From Capitella teleta (taxonomy: Eukaryota; Annelida; Polychaeta; Capitellidae), in the NCBI GenBank assembly GCA_000328365.1, contig KB309986.1:7017-71016 (forward strand): DNA of 64,000 nt, given 5' to 3'. Position numbers and translations under genes: made by a program. Within the stretch, counting starts at the first letter, position 1; each line of letters begins with the position of its first letter. The notes beneath the pieces were generated by a model that saw only the letters and a program-made list of their open reading frames with translations, ran no database searches and was not told where the DNA came from. Positions 25,401 to 38,787 of the stretch are shown here, piece after piece.

Positions 25401-26277
25401 TCGGCAACATTGAAACATGCACCAACCAATGTTGACATGAGAAGCGAGCAAATTTGTTATTAACAACTTTGGTCCATAGATTTTTGTCTTATTAGAGTAT
25501 TTGAACATTTTACGATCAAACATTCAATCATTTAAACGATCCTCTATTCACTGATTGTTCCTTGGAACACTTTTACGAGGTCTTATATTTGGGGAGCATG
25601 AAAGAATTGCACGAAAAAAAAACTTAAAAGAGAAATGTTATTATGTGGTCTACTATAGCTTGTTCAACTGACAGCATCAATCGATAATTATCGCTCTTTT
25701 CTTTTTCTGTAGCAAGATGGCGTCGTGCCCCGTGCAGCTGAGTCCCCCTCGGATGGATCTAATTGTATTTACACATCTTTGCGATGTATTCATGCGCGCA
25801 TGTCAACAAACATCCCAGGGTTGAGCTATAATTGCTACAATTGAGCCTATCAGATTTCCGCCCTGATCCCATGAAAGGGATCTGTTTTTTTATGATCCCA
25901 ATTTGGGCGACCTCAACATCTTTGTCGCGATGAACACTAAAATGTAGCCACTTGAAGACAGAGGAATTCTAGGAAAGCGTTAATCGCGCGTGAAAGCAGC
26001 CGTCGCGCACAGGTGCCAGGCAACTGATTGACACCTTTGGGACTTTGTAGTTCGGCGTTTTACCCGGATTTCACCTGGTGGCATTGTTCCTCGCAGGAGG
26101 TGTTGAAAGTCTTGTGTTCAAGGCGAGAAAAACACCACGATATTTGACGCGTTAAAGCTTCGGAGAAAGTGATCCTGGATATGAAGAGGTTCAAATTCAA
26201 GGAAAAAAAAATATAAAAATTTAGAATCAAACACGACCTATTTGATCGAATTACATTTTCGTCTTTCTTTTGGGGGC

Positions 26278-26281
<4 letters not shown>

Positions 26282-26343
<62 letters not shown>
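26282..26343. repeat. TA dinucleotide microsatellite
   Basis: About 31 uninterrupted TA units. Confidence 0.97.
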
Positions 26344-26344
<1 letters not shown>

Positions 26345-27092
26345 GGTGAACCGTACATCCACGATACTTGCGTATATGTAATGATGCATGCCTATGATGC
26401 CTCCATTTTTTTCTCTCTTTAAACGCATGAATTCTGCACTGTGGCAAGTTTCCATTCGCAAGTGGTCTAATATGTGCAATTTTTGCTGTTGGTATTAACT
26501 AACGCAACAATAATATGTTTTTTTTTAGTTTAATTCTAGCCTATCAGAATAGACGACAGGAGCATAGCACGCAAAAGTCACAATGCATGCGTGTACTAAA
26601 GAACTATAAAATCTGTGTGCATCTAGATCTGTTCCCTTCAACAAAATAAAATATTAATAAAAATAAAAAATAAAAAATGAAATAAAATATTCATCTCTCA
26701 GGAACATCGTCTATCATCGACCGTGAAAATCAAATACGCGGAACAGACCTCCGAAACGGAGCCACAGAGGAAGAAGAACTTATGATTTATGAACGCGTAA
26801 AATGCCGGCATTTTCGCCCCCTGCCCCGGAGGAGAGAGAGGCGCAACGCGACGAACACAATCATCTGATCATCATAATATACCAGATCTCAAGAAAACTC
26901 TCATTCTCCTAAATCTCTACTCGTCATAGAAATAAATCAACAAGTAGTATCAACACAGACGGTATTACTATAATTATCATATGCATAATTCTTGAATATT
27001 TATCACCTTTCACCTTATCCATCAGCATTTTTCTCATGTACCCGCCATCATACACCCCTTTTGGGAATCATATTTATCGTATATCCTTATGT

Positions 27093-27395
27093 TATGAGGC
27101 ATCGAGTAGTTCAGTCGACTTGACTGCCTGCGTGAAGCTAATTCTATGTCGCGTGGCAAGGTCGAGGTCCCGAATGCGGGGCCCCTAAAGGCCCACGAGG
27201 CGTTATGATTGTGAGTTATTTATATAATTCCTCGGTTACTCTGGAGTGCTTCCCAAATAACAAGGTTGGGCGCTGTGTGTTACTGTCTATACGTGACATA
27301 GCACCAAGATCCTTGGACGAGAGTAGGGTATATCCTCGGTCCCGGGTTTCTGCTCTGGTGTCCAAATGACACAAATGAGCATTGGCGTAAAACCA
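27093..27395 (+). mobile_element. tRNA-derived SINE, copy 4
   Basis: The head has an A-box-like GTAGTTCAGTCGACTTG (about 27105) and a B-box match GGTCGAGGTCCCGAA (27160-27174), followed by GTTATGATTGTGA and the body from GAGTGCTTCCCAAATAACAAGG (about 27243) through TTGGGCGCTGTGTGTTACTG. It is the only family member seen between the two Unc4 genes and is moderately diverged from copy 1. Minus-strand frames over it are by-products. Confidence 0.75.
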
Positions 27396-30300
27396 CACTG
27401 TAATGTTCATGTCGAAAGGGGAGAGGCAAGACGAGGGGGAAGGAGAAGGAAGCGTTCGATGAGCGCCAATTCCCATCAGCGGACGTTTGAACCCTTTTCA
27501 ATCTTTGTCCGAAGCGGATCGCTGCTTCGTGGCTGTTTTCGCGCCCAAATAGCCCTGATGGAAACGGGTCTTTAGCGGGTGCTGAGGCGCAGTCGTTACG
27601 CGAACGACCTGTGGCTCGGATCAACACAGCTCATTCGAGTCATCGGCATCGATTCTGCGTTTGTTTCCATTTGAACGCAGCGGGAAACAAATTAGCCAAT
27701 GACATTGATTGGTTAAGAGTGATTTCTCTGAATCCGTTAGCTGTGCGTATCCGTGGGGTTTGCGTATTGATTCACAGAGAACATGTCAATAATTATATCT
27801 GTTCTTTTAAGCGAATAATGCATCACAATATAATCAGATGAATGATCAGAATCGCATTGCACTGACGAGAGTCAGTGCTTGAATGTTTTTGTCAATGCTC
27901 GCGTCTGTACGTAGCGTATCCGTAATTACGCACATAGAAGAAAGTCGAGTGATGTATTATTTATTGCTGCATGATCCCATCACCTAATACCCTTCGGGAT
28001 GTGATTGCGGGCCTAATTCTTTGGCGTTGGATGCTTGATCCAACTAAATGGAAAGTGAAATGCTATCGATGTCATTTCTCATTATGGAGATTAGGTTCCT
28101 GGGAGCAGACAAGCGAGAACTGAGTGGAAATATTCATGGCTAGGCTCCAGGCTTCTCTAAGTCCTGCATCGCTAACGAACGCTGCTATTAGCATGTGAAT
28201 TGCTGCATGGAACCCAAGCGCTAAGCTCCGGCAAATTGAATATGGAAAGTGAAAAACTTGATTGCTTGGTGGTTTTCTGTCTTGTTGCCCCATGTGGGTG
28301 ATCTTTGTGCTTTGGGTGGAGCGATGTCTGTGCGGTGTCCGCATACGCGGAGGGTTGTTTGCGATTGTACACAAGTGCGTATACTCGAACCCAGCAATAA
28401 TATTATTGGGTTTTATGGGGTGGTTTTATGTAATTGTCATGCAACTTTATTTTTCTCGAGTTAAGTATAAAAGAAAGGAATTCACTTCTGTTTCATTTCA
28501 ACTGATGTTGTCGGTGTAATTGTCAACAGTGGATAATGAAAACACGTAATTATTTAACGCATGGTCTCCATTGCTTCTCCTTTCCATTGCTGTTTCTTCG
28601 CGATTTAATTTTTTTTTCTTCAAGGGGACGCTGTTGACCACTGCGCCATTTTGGAGGAGTGATAAGCGCAGAGGATGTCCTTTCACCTGTGCAAAACACT
28701 TAATGCACTTGCACACTTATTCCTTGCATAATATGCACCGGTTTTTTTTGTTTTTTTTTTGTTTTTTTTTTTGTTTTTTTTTTTGTTTTTCGTCTTTTTG
28801 ACTTTTGACTTTTGACTTTTGACCACACCAGAATGAACGACGTAATTTATGGATATGAATTAATATGATATCTGAAGGATTAAAATTAGCGTTTTACATA
28901 ATCCACTCAAGGTCATGCAAAGATGGCATTGAAAACAAAAAGGGTTTTGTGCTCAACAAAATGCGGGCGTCCATCAACCATTACTAGTTCTTCATTCAAT
29001 TTCATGACCATTGTACACGCAATAAAGCGCATTATAATTTTTTTTTTCATGATTTGATGCTGGTCAATTGTGTTTGATGTACGCGTGACCAGCATTAATT
29101 TAATCACTGAGCATGAAGGGAAACTCAACTCTCGCTGGAAACAAACTTTGATGGTCAGACCCGTATGGCTCATAAATCATGCTTGGGCACTGGGCATTTG
29201 CCGGCCCTGGTCAATCAACACAGATCCCACGCTTAGGTCTAATGTCCGGCACTGACCATCGGCTGTGGTCATTCTGATGACATCTTGACGTGCACAGCCC
29301 AAATCCCCTGATCCCGCCTCCTTCGCCTGGAAAACCATCAACGTGTACCTTTTGTAGCCACGGCCAATCGCACCAACTCACCGAGATCAGAAATCAGAAA
29401 ACAATAAAGATGCAAATAGGGGATCTGAGCGGATCTCCCCTGTGCCATCAGATGCTGCAATTAACAAGGACTTGGTCATTTGCCCTGGCCTGCAATGGTC
29501 AGTTGCCTTGATGCAGTGGACACTCCGCTTGTGGGCTGCTTGTGGGGTTGAGAGGGCAAACAGTGCTGCCCCGGAATATCCCATGACGCACATCATATGT
29601 AACCGAATGGCTCCATTCGCGCGATACATTGCTGATTATATTATTTGTATAAAAAGTGCTTCTCATAGATAATTTAGTAATTTGGTTAATGTGCTTGGTA
29701 TAAACGTTCCTCTAATAACAAACAATACTAAAGTACACTGTATGTAATTCATCTTGATGATATAGATATACATAGGCTGATATCAGCCCTGGTGGTTAAC
29801 CATGAGATGGAGAACATTGACACCTTTGCCTTCAAAGTTTTGGACTAACATCAGACGACCATCGACCATGCTGTTACTGTATTAAAGTAGAAGAACGTCG
29901 GATTCAGATGACGTCGGTCACGCAATCCATACTCATTCAACAGGAGCCGAGGGTGTATTCGGAAGTACCCCCTCACCCGCTATCTACACGTATAACGACA
30001 GGATTTTCGGAGGTGCGAAGTCCATTGCTTCGATCCAACAACCTTATACAACTGAAAGCAGCTATATACAGGTATATGATTGACATCTTGTCACGTATTT
30101 ATGATACAATTTATATTGCAATAGGGCAGACGTCGAGCGTGGCAAGTGTGACGTCGTAGATTTTTCTATTAGCCGTACGTAGGGATAAACGACTCTTACT
30201 ACAGAGTCGAGCAGGACCGGCACAACGTCATGACAGACCTATGCATGAGGGTGATTTAGGGAGTGCAAGCTGCATGTGGCAGCTGAATGAACTCATTCGT

Positions 30301-33167
30301 CAGCAATTCGTACGTGCGTAGAGGTTCTACGTCAACAGAGGAAGCTCCTTTCAAGAGAACAGCGCCCCGCACAAGGGGATTTACCTGCGCTGTTTTGATG
30401 CATTGGTGGCACCGACACCGCATGATAAAAGTGCGGTTTATTTTACGAAGGTGGGAAACAATTCATTAACTGTGCCTGACCTCAATGCTGCTGCTGCAAC
30501 GCCGGCTGAAGGCGACACAAAGACAGCGATGAATCTTGGATGCTACACACCCGTATCTTCAATTCTTCGTATCTGACAAACCCTCAATACTTGAGTGAAT
30601 CACCTGTCACCTGAACCTAAGTGCCGATGTTTTGTTCTCGCAGGACACCAGAACGAGATCTCCACGTTTGTCTTGCAATGCAGTCACAACTCAAGTGGGA
30701 AGGGATCATTGATTATTGGATGCGAAATGTAACTTAGAAAAGGCATGCTCCCTTTGTTTTGTTCCTTTGCACAATAGGTCTCGATCTTTCCAGAATTGTC
30801 TCGGCCAGTGCTCGAATTTCTCTAGTTTCAATGCGAACACTGAATAATAAAATTAGAGTGGGCTAGGGTTACCAAGTCACCTTCAAATGGATATCCCATC
30901 TTCTGCCTTACTCGGGAGAGGAATCGTCGAGGGTTTTAATGGGGCCGTTAATGATTTCTTCTTCAGATAGTTGTCAATACATTGAATTTTCTTCAAGTGT
31001 TCCTTCCGTGTCGTTGCAATTGGTTTTGGCAGCTCTTCATCAAAGATCTTAATGTTCGGCCTTTGTAAGAACTCCTTGATCATTAGAATTTGTTTCGTAC
31101 AAAAGATACAGGTGTGCGAGATTGAGAGCCTGGTGAGAGGGCGAGATCGGGACATGGAAACACAGCATATATCATGATTTGATAATTGAGGGGGTGGGGG
31201 TGTTAACAGAGCAGAACCAGCTGCATCAGCATCAGAGATGGACCATATAGGAGTGGGGATGAGTGAGCTTTACACGGATTGTTACTTGCAAACCAATTAA
31301 ACCCAATGAAGAATTGGAAATGCCCTGTTTAGCCGAGAGGAAGTCAGAGACATCCAGAGCGGATATGCTCCCATGGCAGTCTCAATGATATACTCAGTGT
31401 TTCAACCCGATGCATGAAATCAAAGACCTAAAACCTAATCAAACTACGCAAAGCACTTGAGAAGAAGTCCATGTCATACATTGGGGCCATGCAGGGGTTG
31501 TCACGACTTGAGAACCAGATTAAACCATATCGCACTAGCTGGAATGCAAAACAGTGCGACTTTTAAATTTTGGCCCCATCGTACTTAATGGTATTTGTAG
31601 ACTGTCGATCTCATATCCATGCCCACATTATCCAAATTATTGGCATACATCACGTATATGCCTATTGGACCAACTTACTGCGCAGGCAACACAATACAAT
31701 CACGCATGATATCACTGTAAACAATTTTCCCGTATGAACTTCTTTCGTGTACGAGCACAACTGCTAATACCTATATATACAACTGCATAGAGCACAATAT
31801 TTTCCTGATCTAAAACTTTTACATTGTACTCACGTATACGTCTACGTAAACCGATTTTGTGATTTAAAATAGGCTTAATTAATCGTGGTAGGGAATAATT
31901 GTGAGAAACGAATAGTATATTGTTATATTTATAACTCGAGATTAACCTTAAGGGCTTAATTTCTAGTCTTTGTATTCATTGGTTGATCCCACATAACATG
32001 AACCATGGTTGTTATGTCTACTCACCTGGCCGATTGCATCACTATGAGGCATGATTACGTGCACCGTGCATGCATCATGAAATCATGATGGCTGTTGAGA
32101 GGGTGCCATAACGACATATGATTGGCGCCATTTCACACGGGAATCATAGTGCAATTTTTAATTGCACTGCATTCTGTTTCATGTTATTACAACCCATTTT
32201 CGTTGTGAGAAAAAACAAAAATGGTGAGAAAATCGATATTCGTCGAACCAATATTTTAAAGGCATTGATCACTTTATTCTACGTAACGCCCAGACTGTAA
32301 ACATAATGCTACCAGTATTATGGTCAATTTGAGCATTTCTATTTACCATGTATTGTTGTTGCTTTTACAGCACACAGAAGATTCTGGTGTTCTCCGTAAC
32401 ACATATTCCAGTCTTAAAATTCATTTGAATCTGAGATTGTGATAATATATACATGTATGTACAACAGTACTAGTTAGTATAATATATGTAATAAGATGGT
32501 GTTGATAATTTGTTTTACTCGTGAAGCGATTTATTATTATGTACATGTAAAGTAAATGTGTAGACCACTAAACCATGTCTTCATTCGATTTCGTGTCAGT
32601 AAATGGAGATGCATCAGGCCATTCGTTCATCCAAACGAGAGAGCCTATGTATAAATTCACAGCAAAGCATGTTCGGATAATATAATACAAGGGGAAATTG
32701 ATTTACGTGAGGGTGCTTATTTTGTTTCTTAAACTTTCTTTATTTGAATGTACATGCTTGCTTTGGTTTTTGAATAATTGTTGAATATGTAACAAGCGCA
32801 TAGTTGCTGCACCTTAATAATCATAATCACTTTCCAGGTGGAAGTTGTCCTTCGGGAGTTTCCAGCTGATTGCTTCAACTTTCGTCTGCAAAAACTGCAA
32901 AGTGCATGATCCATGAATAAAGCGTTTTTACCAAAGTCATCTCAATTGATGTCAGGATAAAATGAAACTTGAGACATTCATCGCTATAAATATGTTTTTT
33001 TTCTTTCTTAAATAACAAATTGTTGTGCATGACAATTACGGCATAAACACACAAAATAACCAATCACAAAATGCATTAAAAAAATGATTGAAAAGAAAAA
33101 CGGGAAAAGCCGAGGTTCAACAAAAGTCCTGCGCAGACTGAGCTGCGATGTCGAACATCTCCAGGCG
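27396..33167. other. Convergent intergenic block, right part
   Basis: No gene supported; open frames in this block are short and mutually overlapping. A T-rich tract with G interruptions (28740-28795) runs into TTTTGAC units (28796-28823). An octamer lies at 29410. 28.0-30.5 kb is complex single-copy sequence. On the minus strand this region is downstream of Unc4-2, so its 3' UTR occupies the right end. Confidence 0.45.
28740..28823. repeat. T-rich tract followed by TTTTGAC tandem units
   Basis: Runs of 8-12 T broken by single G, then about four TTTTGAC units. Simple sequence. Confidence 0.9.

Positions 33168-33209
<42 letters not shown>
33168..33209. repeat. 42-base poly(A) tract
   Basis: Uninterrupted A run about 150 bases beyond the Unc4-2 stop, on its 3' side (poly(T) in the sense of the gene). 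Simple homopolymer, probably in the 3' UTR or just beyond it. Confidence 0.95.
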
Positions 33210-33211
<2 letters not shown>

Positions 33212-33360
33212 AACTTAAAAAATTAACATTCATCATCATCACTCGAAAATTTGTCCTATAAAAAAAAACTGTTCATAAATGACTCGGAGGTTTGCACACA
33301 CAAAAATTGCACAGTCAGCAGGTTTCTTATAGTAATGAAATAGAAATCAGTGCACGTCAC

Positions 33361-36300
33361 TTATGGCTGCGGCAGTGGGGGCGGCGGGGGAGTGGAGGGG
33401 GACTCCATTGGACTTGTGGTTGGGGCGTCGGTTGTCTCGCTCCTTGGTGGAGACTCTGACCTCGTGGCTGGATGGACGTTGTTCTCGGCGTCAGACATCG
33501 GACAGGGCTCTCGGCCGTCGGGGTCGACTCGGAATCCGATCGGTTGCGTAACAGGAAATAAAGGACTGTAGCCGAATGGGGCCTGCAGCTGCATCGACCT
33601 ACTCGCTTGCACGCGGGGGTACTTGCAGTTGGGGCGGCGACCACGAGGGACACGTGGGGTCTCCAGGAGCCGCTCGATGCTGAACATATGCGATGTCGAC
33701 GGCTCCTTCTTCTCATCATCGGTTGAGACGACATCGACAATATCTGACGACTGGTTGCTTTCGTCATCGCGGGAGATATCCAGGCCGGCGCTCTTGCGTT
33801 CGGCCATTTTGCGCATGCGTTCTTCCTGCTTCCGGCGTTTCTTTTCCATCCTCTCCTGGTCTCGCTTTCGAAGTTCGTCCTCTGGGATGGGGTCTCCGGA
33901 GCAGGTCTTGGGGTGGGCGTTGTGAGCGGGTCGTCCTGGTCCTTTCTTCGTGTTCTCCTTCTTCCTCCACTTGGCTCGGCGATTCTGGAACCACACTTGG
34001 ATTCTCGACTCGACCAGGTCCAACTTCAGCGCGAGAGCTTCTCGCATGAAGACGTCTGGGTAGTGACTGTCCTGGAACGCCCTTTCCAGTTCCTCCAGCT
34101 GCCATCCTGTGAAGTTCGTTCTCGTTCGACGTCGCTTGCTGGCTTCGTCACCATCGAGATCTTTCGGAGAATCTGCCGAAAAGAAATTAACAAATTAATT
34201 ATGGCCATTTAACTAGCATTGGATGTTATTGGGTGTACACAGAAACAATAATTATGTGATATGCATTGTGTCCATAAGTTGCTAATCAAGGTCACACACA
34301 ATTACAGTAGACGACTACAAAAGTATTGTAACAATTATTTACATACTCATAAATAATAATGCTATGAATTTTTGCATTGCAATTTCATGCATGCATGAAT
34401 TCAATAACCTAGTAACTATCAACTGTATTGGTACGGTACATGTAATACCTTGAATTGTAACCTCGAAAACTCGATATTTTTAGTGTAGTGGTTGTTGCAT
34501 TTCTGCAATTTTTTATTTATTTTTTATTTTTTTTTTTTTATTTTTTTTTTTTTTACCTTCGTCTACTGCATGTATCTTTAATTGTGGATTGTGGTACGGC
34601 TAATAATATCTTGGCAACTTTATCAACTCGATACTAGTAGAATAGCAGTTGATTGCAATCCTGCAGCGCAAATGGCCCCCCAAACAGCAATAACCTTAAG
34701 AGTCCGATTCACGTGTTCGCTGAGGCCTCAAAAGCCCCCAGAGACTTCACTCCAGAGGGGGGGGGGGGGATCACACTGTTTGAAGGGAGCGCGACAATGT
34801 TTATAAACAGTGTAATCGCTTGTTGAAAGCGCGTTCAGATCTCGGAGATAGCATAAGCATCATCACGGTAATCTCACAGAAACCGCTTCGGAATCGCTGT
34901 AGCTCATTTGCATAACTCGATTCCTGGCCAATTACATGTATCCATTAGGGGCTGATCACCTGCAGGATTAAACCGTCTGCCTCTGAGCACCGAGTACCTG
35001 TGCGGGACCATTCGATACACCCGCATGCGTTCGGACGAATCTGAATTTTTAACAAATATAATTGTTGTGTTTGAAGTTGTCGACTCGTCATGAATTTTTA
35101 ATTCAAAATGATGACTCGATCAATTCAATTGTTGCAGAAACTATGCTGCTGGCGCCTGGTGAAGCGGCGCGCACAACACAAACCAAACGAATTACAGCTG
35201 CTCTACTTTAGTTTGTGCCTTGTTCTGTGTGCTTTGCCTTGCGTTCGGCACGAGTACCTGAAGTTCGTCGTTATTAAGAGACAATGCGTATGCTATCCTG
35301 TGTGCAATGTAATAATACCATTACACGTCATACATGATTAGCTAATGAGAAAAATTAGTTCAGCGTTCCATCATCCAATGCAACGATGATCTGATTAATG
35401 TTGAGATTGACTGAAATTGTCCGAACGCATATACAGGTGATGAATGGCAATTGGAGCTAATAAGTGCACAGGTGTGGCGAGGTGAGCGTTCTCGGGATCA
35501 CATCCTTTAAAGGTCGAAGGTATATTTTGTGTTAAGCGTTGAGTGAACAGCAAAATCTGAACACTCACTCTCATAATTGGGCTGACTGATTACTGATGAG
35601 AACGACAGGTGGGCATACGGTGAGATTGATAAACACTTGGATCGAACGATGCGAGGCATTGAGAAGTCAACTGACACGGAGGGGAAATCGGCGAATGAGG
35701 TTGTTTGTATCGGTCTGGGATTCTTCATTTTTATATATTGATTTTACGGTAAATTGTTTTTATTTGTCTGTAAAACTGACTTACTTCGCCACAAGAAGAG
35801 AAATGAAAATTAATGAGTGTATTATAAATGAATTTTAGAGGCTAATCATCAGCGCGCACATGATGGGAAGAGACAAAGGCATTTGTCGTTAATTAATTAG
35901 AATGTAATTAGGTACGCCAATCGGCCAATGTCGTTTCATTGTCACTCTTCAAGCGTAAAGTATCTTTTGACATTTCTCTCCGGAGACAACTCCGAGACGG
36001 GGAGGGGGTGAATTCGGTGCTTTTACAGAGCGTGTCTCATTGCATGTCTCCGTTGCAGTTGTGTGTTGGCAAATTAAGTCGCGACTCAATGAGAAAACGT
36101 GAATGAGAATTTTAATCTAATCATTGTAACATTACAATTAATTATGCGCGTATGTGAGTACAATAACAGGTCTATTCATTGCAGCGTATATTACGACGTA
36201 AATCAAGCAATGTATACTTGTAAGTTGCATCCGTATAATTATATGCATCGGGTTAACATACAAATGCTGTAATATTAGCTAGGACATTGATTGATTGTGT

Positions 36301-36833
36301 TGGCTTATGTCTTCATTATATTCTAGCAATTCAGCATCATATATACCTAACACCAAAGAGAGATTTCCTTGGCATGCATTATATTTTCTAATCTCAATAG
36401 AGAACTCACCTGAGTTGGGAGATAGCGGGTCCTGCCTGCCGTGCATGGGCGGAGGGGACGGCGAGGCTTCCCCGTGCATGTTCATGGGACTTCCTCCCCG
36501 GATTCCTTTGAGGCTTCTGCGCATGGCTTCTTGGTGTTGGTGTTGTCTCTCCAGCAGTTCCTCCATCGTGTAGGCCATCTTGGAGGCCGCCGCCGGGGAG
36601 AAGGGCATAGGGCCCCGGCAGAATCCCGCGTGCAAGGGCAGCGGGATGAAGGGCACTCCGGCCGGGTTGAGCACTGGAGCGAACGGGTTCCTGTAGCGCA
36701 TGAAGCCGGGCGGGATGCCAAGGTGTGAGAGTCCGCTGTGCATATCCATGTTGCGGTCGTATCCTGAGTTATCAGCGGAGGCAGTGGTTGCTCGGAGGGC
36801 GTCAGAGCGGGATAATCCGATCAAGGACCGCAT
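33361..36833 (-). CDS. unc4: Unc4/Uncx-type paired-class homeobox protein (Unc4-2), 2 coding exons
   Basis: Paralogue of Unc4-1 in convergent orientation. Exons 36833-36410 and 34172-33361 join in frame (phase 1, codon GAT) to 411 aa. The homeodomain is at about residues 155-214 and differs from that of Unc4-1 at 4 of 60 positions. The family block [18 protein letters not shown] follows, then a long charged helix (about 233-269), an acidic patch, the eh1-like Groucho motif FSIERLL at 305-311, a [12 protein letters not shown] region near 344-355 that matches vertebrate Uncx, and a proline-rich end. The intron at homeodomain 46/47 is absent. Translation may start at Met29 (36749), because CCAAT and TATA-like sites lie very close to the first ATG; that form has 383 aa. 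This copy is closer to the usual family length. Confidence 0.93.
34173..36409 (-). other. Unc4-2 intron 1
   Basis: GT-AG phase-1 intron of about 2.24 kb at the same place as intron 1 of Unc4-1. It contains T-rich simple sequence (34511-34555), a G-run (34756-34769), an octamer ATTTGCAT (34906) and TAATTATG words at 34196, 34249 and 36139. No coding content seen. Confidence 0.85.
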
Positions 36834-36975
36834 GCCGATGGATAAATACCCGATTCGGAGCGGCAGACTGCCTCAGATGAGCAGCGCTCGCTGCTCGTTT
36901 CTTCTCACGCGCTCATTGGCTGCAGAGCGCTCGTCTCTCAACCAATCAGAAACGTCGTTGCATATGAGCAACCAA
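36834..36975 (-). promoter_or_regulatory. Candidate Unc4-2 promoter
   Basis: In the sense of the gene, CCAAT-type boxes occur in both orientations (plus-strand ATTGG 36914-36918 and CCAAT 36942-36946), followed by TATTTATC (36841-36848) about 10 bases before the first ATG. If that TATA-like site is used, transcription starts near 36815, inside the open frame, and Met29 (36749) becomes the first usable start. Confidence 0.45.
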
Positions 36976-37438
36976 CCAGCACACTGCTGCTCACTTAGGG
37001 GGCTCGGGGAGCATGAAGTGGTTAATGAGGCGAACATTCGCTCTGTTCGTTTCATTTCCTCTGCTTTTCTAAACAAGTTTTGATGTTAACCTCTTAACCA
37101 CCGACTCATTCATCGCTTCTTAACGACATCTGAACCCAAAGAGGCAACCCTTCTAGTTAAACGAGCTAATCCCGGCTTCGCGTTTTCTTTATTTGAATAT
37201 CGCGAAAGATAAGCATTAATAATTGTCATCGTTGACTACAATCATGAAAATTGATTTATGGTTTGACAGATTGAGAAAATTGGACGGGAAAAAAATAATT
37301 AATTCATCACTCGCGTCAATTACGATTGATCAATCAATCAATCAATCGTCGGTTCTCATCAACGAAAATACAGAATGACTTCATCATAAAACGAAAAAGA
37401 AAAAAAATTGAAACACTCTGCTCAGCTCCCACGCTAGT

Positions 37439-37753
<315 letters not shown>

Positions 37754-38787
37754 GACTAAACGAATGGCTAACAAGCAAGGCTTAGCAGTAATGCAATTAT
37801 AACCAGTATTTTTAGCATGACGTTGTCACCTGCTAATAAGCCAGCTAGCCATCCGAAGCGCCAGTGCAAATGCCACCATGCAAGTATTAAATTTAGCAAA
37901 ATCATAGCAAGTCATGCACCTGTGCAGGCTGATTGAGGCATCAGCATATTTGTGTTGACACACTCAGTTAGCCTTTCGCACGATTTTGATCCATATAAGA
38001 GGAGAGCAATTACGAGAGGCAATCAGTTCAATTAAACAGTCGATGCTCAGCATGTACTTGAATAATTGAATGATCATTCTAATTGCGAGCAAACAAGGAG
38101 ATCGATGCGCTCCCGTGGATGCTACCTGCCAGCGGACCTGTCAATCAATGAACGGGACAGGTGAACAATCTGCTTGTTCCCTCACCCCCCCCCCTCCCGA
38201 CCCCCTTCAACTCGAACTCTTCAATTTCACCCCTCTCAGCCTCCTCAGCTGCAGAGACCTCGACACCATTCCCTTCATATGCCTATCACCACGTATGCGT
38301 TTCACCCTGCAGTTCTATTTGTAATTTCTTTAATTGTGTTTGGCAATCTGCGGTATACTTTATAATAATGCATGAAGCCTGTTCTGCTTCTCTGTGCATA
38401 ACTCGATGGGCGATCAAATGATTTCAAGTGATTCGACGTTGCTGTCTGCCATACAATCAGTGACAACCATGTGCCCCAGAATATATTCACCCTCGGTTCC
38501 TTTGAATATTGGTACACAATATACGGTATACTACATGTAGTAATATATATAGTATATATAGTGTATGTGGTATATACCTATACATACATATACTACATAT
38601 AGAGATTTCAAAACCTCGAGACATGCATTAATAATTAGTATAATTAAAGTTAATTTCAAGATGAGTCCGAAGGAGAAAAAAAGTCTTTAAAAAGAGCTTT
38701 GCGTAATATTGAACATTCCGTGGGTGGTTCTGGCAACATGGCGATTCGTAGGTCTTCCTCATGGGAGCAAAAAGTTAGGCAGCGATT

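Larger units (their letters stand above)
22357..27092. other. Convergent intergenic block, middle part
   Basis: No gene supported. Contains a 25-base T-run (22846-22870), a long TA microsatellite (26282-26343), octamer words at 23476 and 23983, and CATAATTATG at 23156-23165. A 16-base direct repeat TCTCACAACGAGGCTC lies at 25168 and 25190. The 24.2-26.1 kb segment is GC-richer, complex and single-copy, a reasonable candidate for conserved non-coding DNA. Confidence 0.45.

Noticed and set aside
26060-26479. 139-codon minus-strand frame with an alternating Y-I run
   Set aside because: The middle is the TA microsatellite and the rest has no recognisable content.
33357-34105. Several long plus- and minus-strand frames overlapping Unc4-2 exon 2
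   Set aside because: They are shadows of the GC-rich homeobox exon in other phases and have no homeodomain or other domain.
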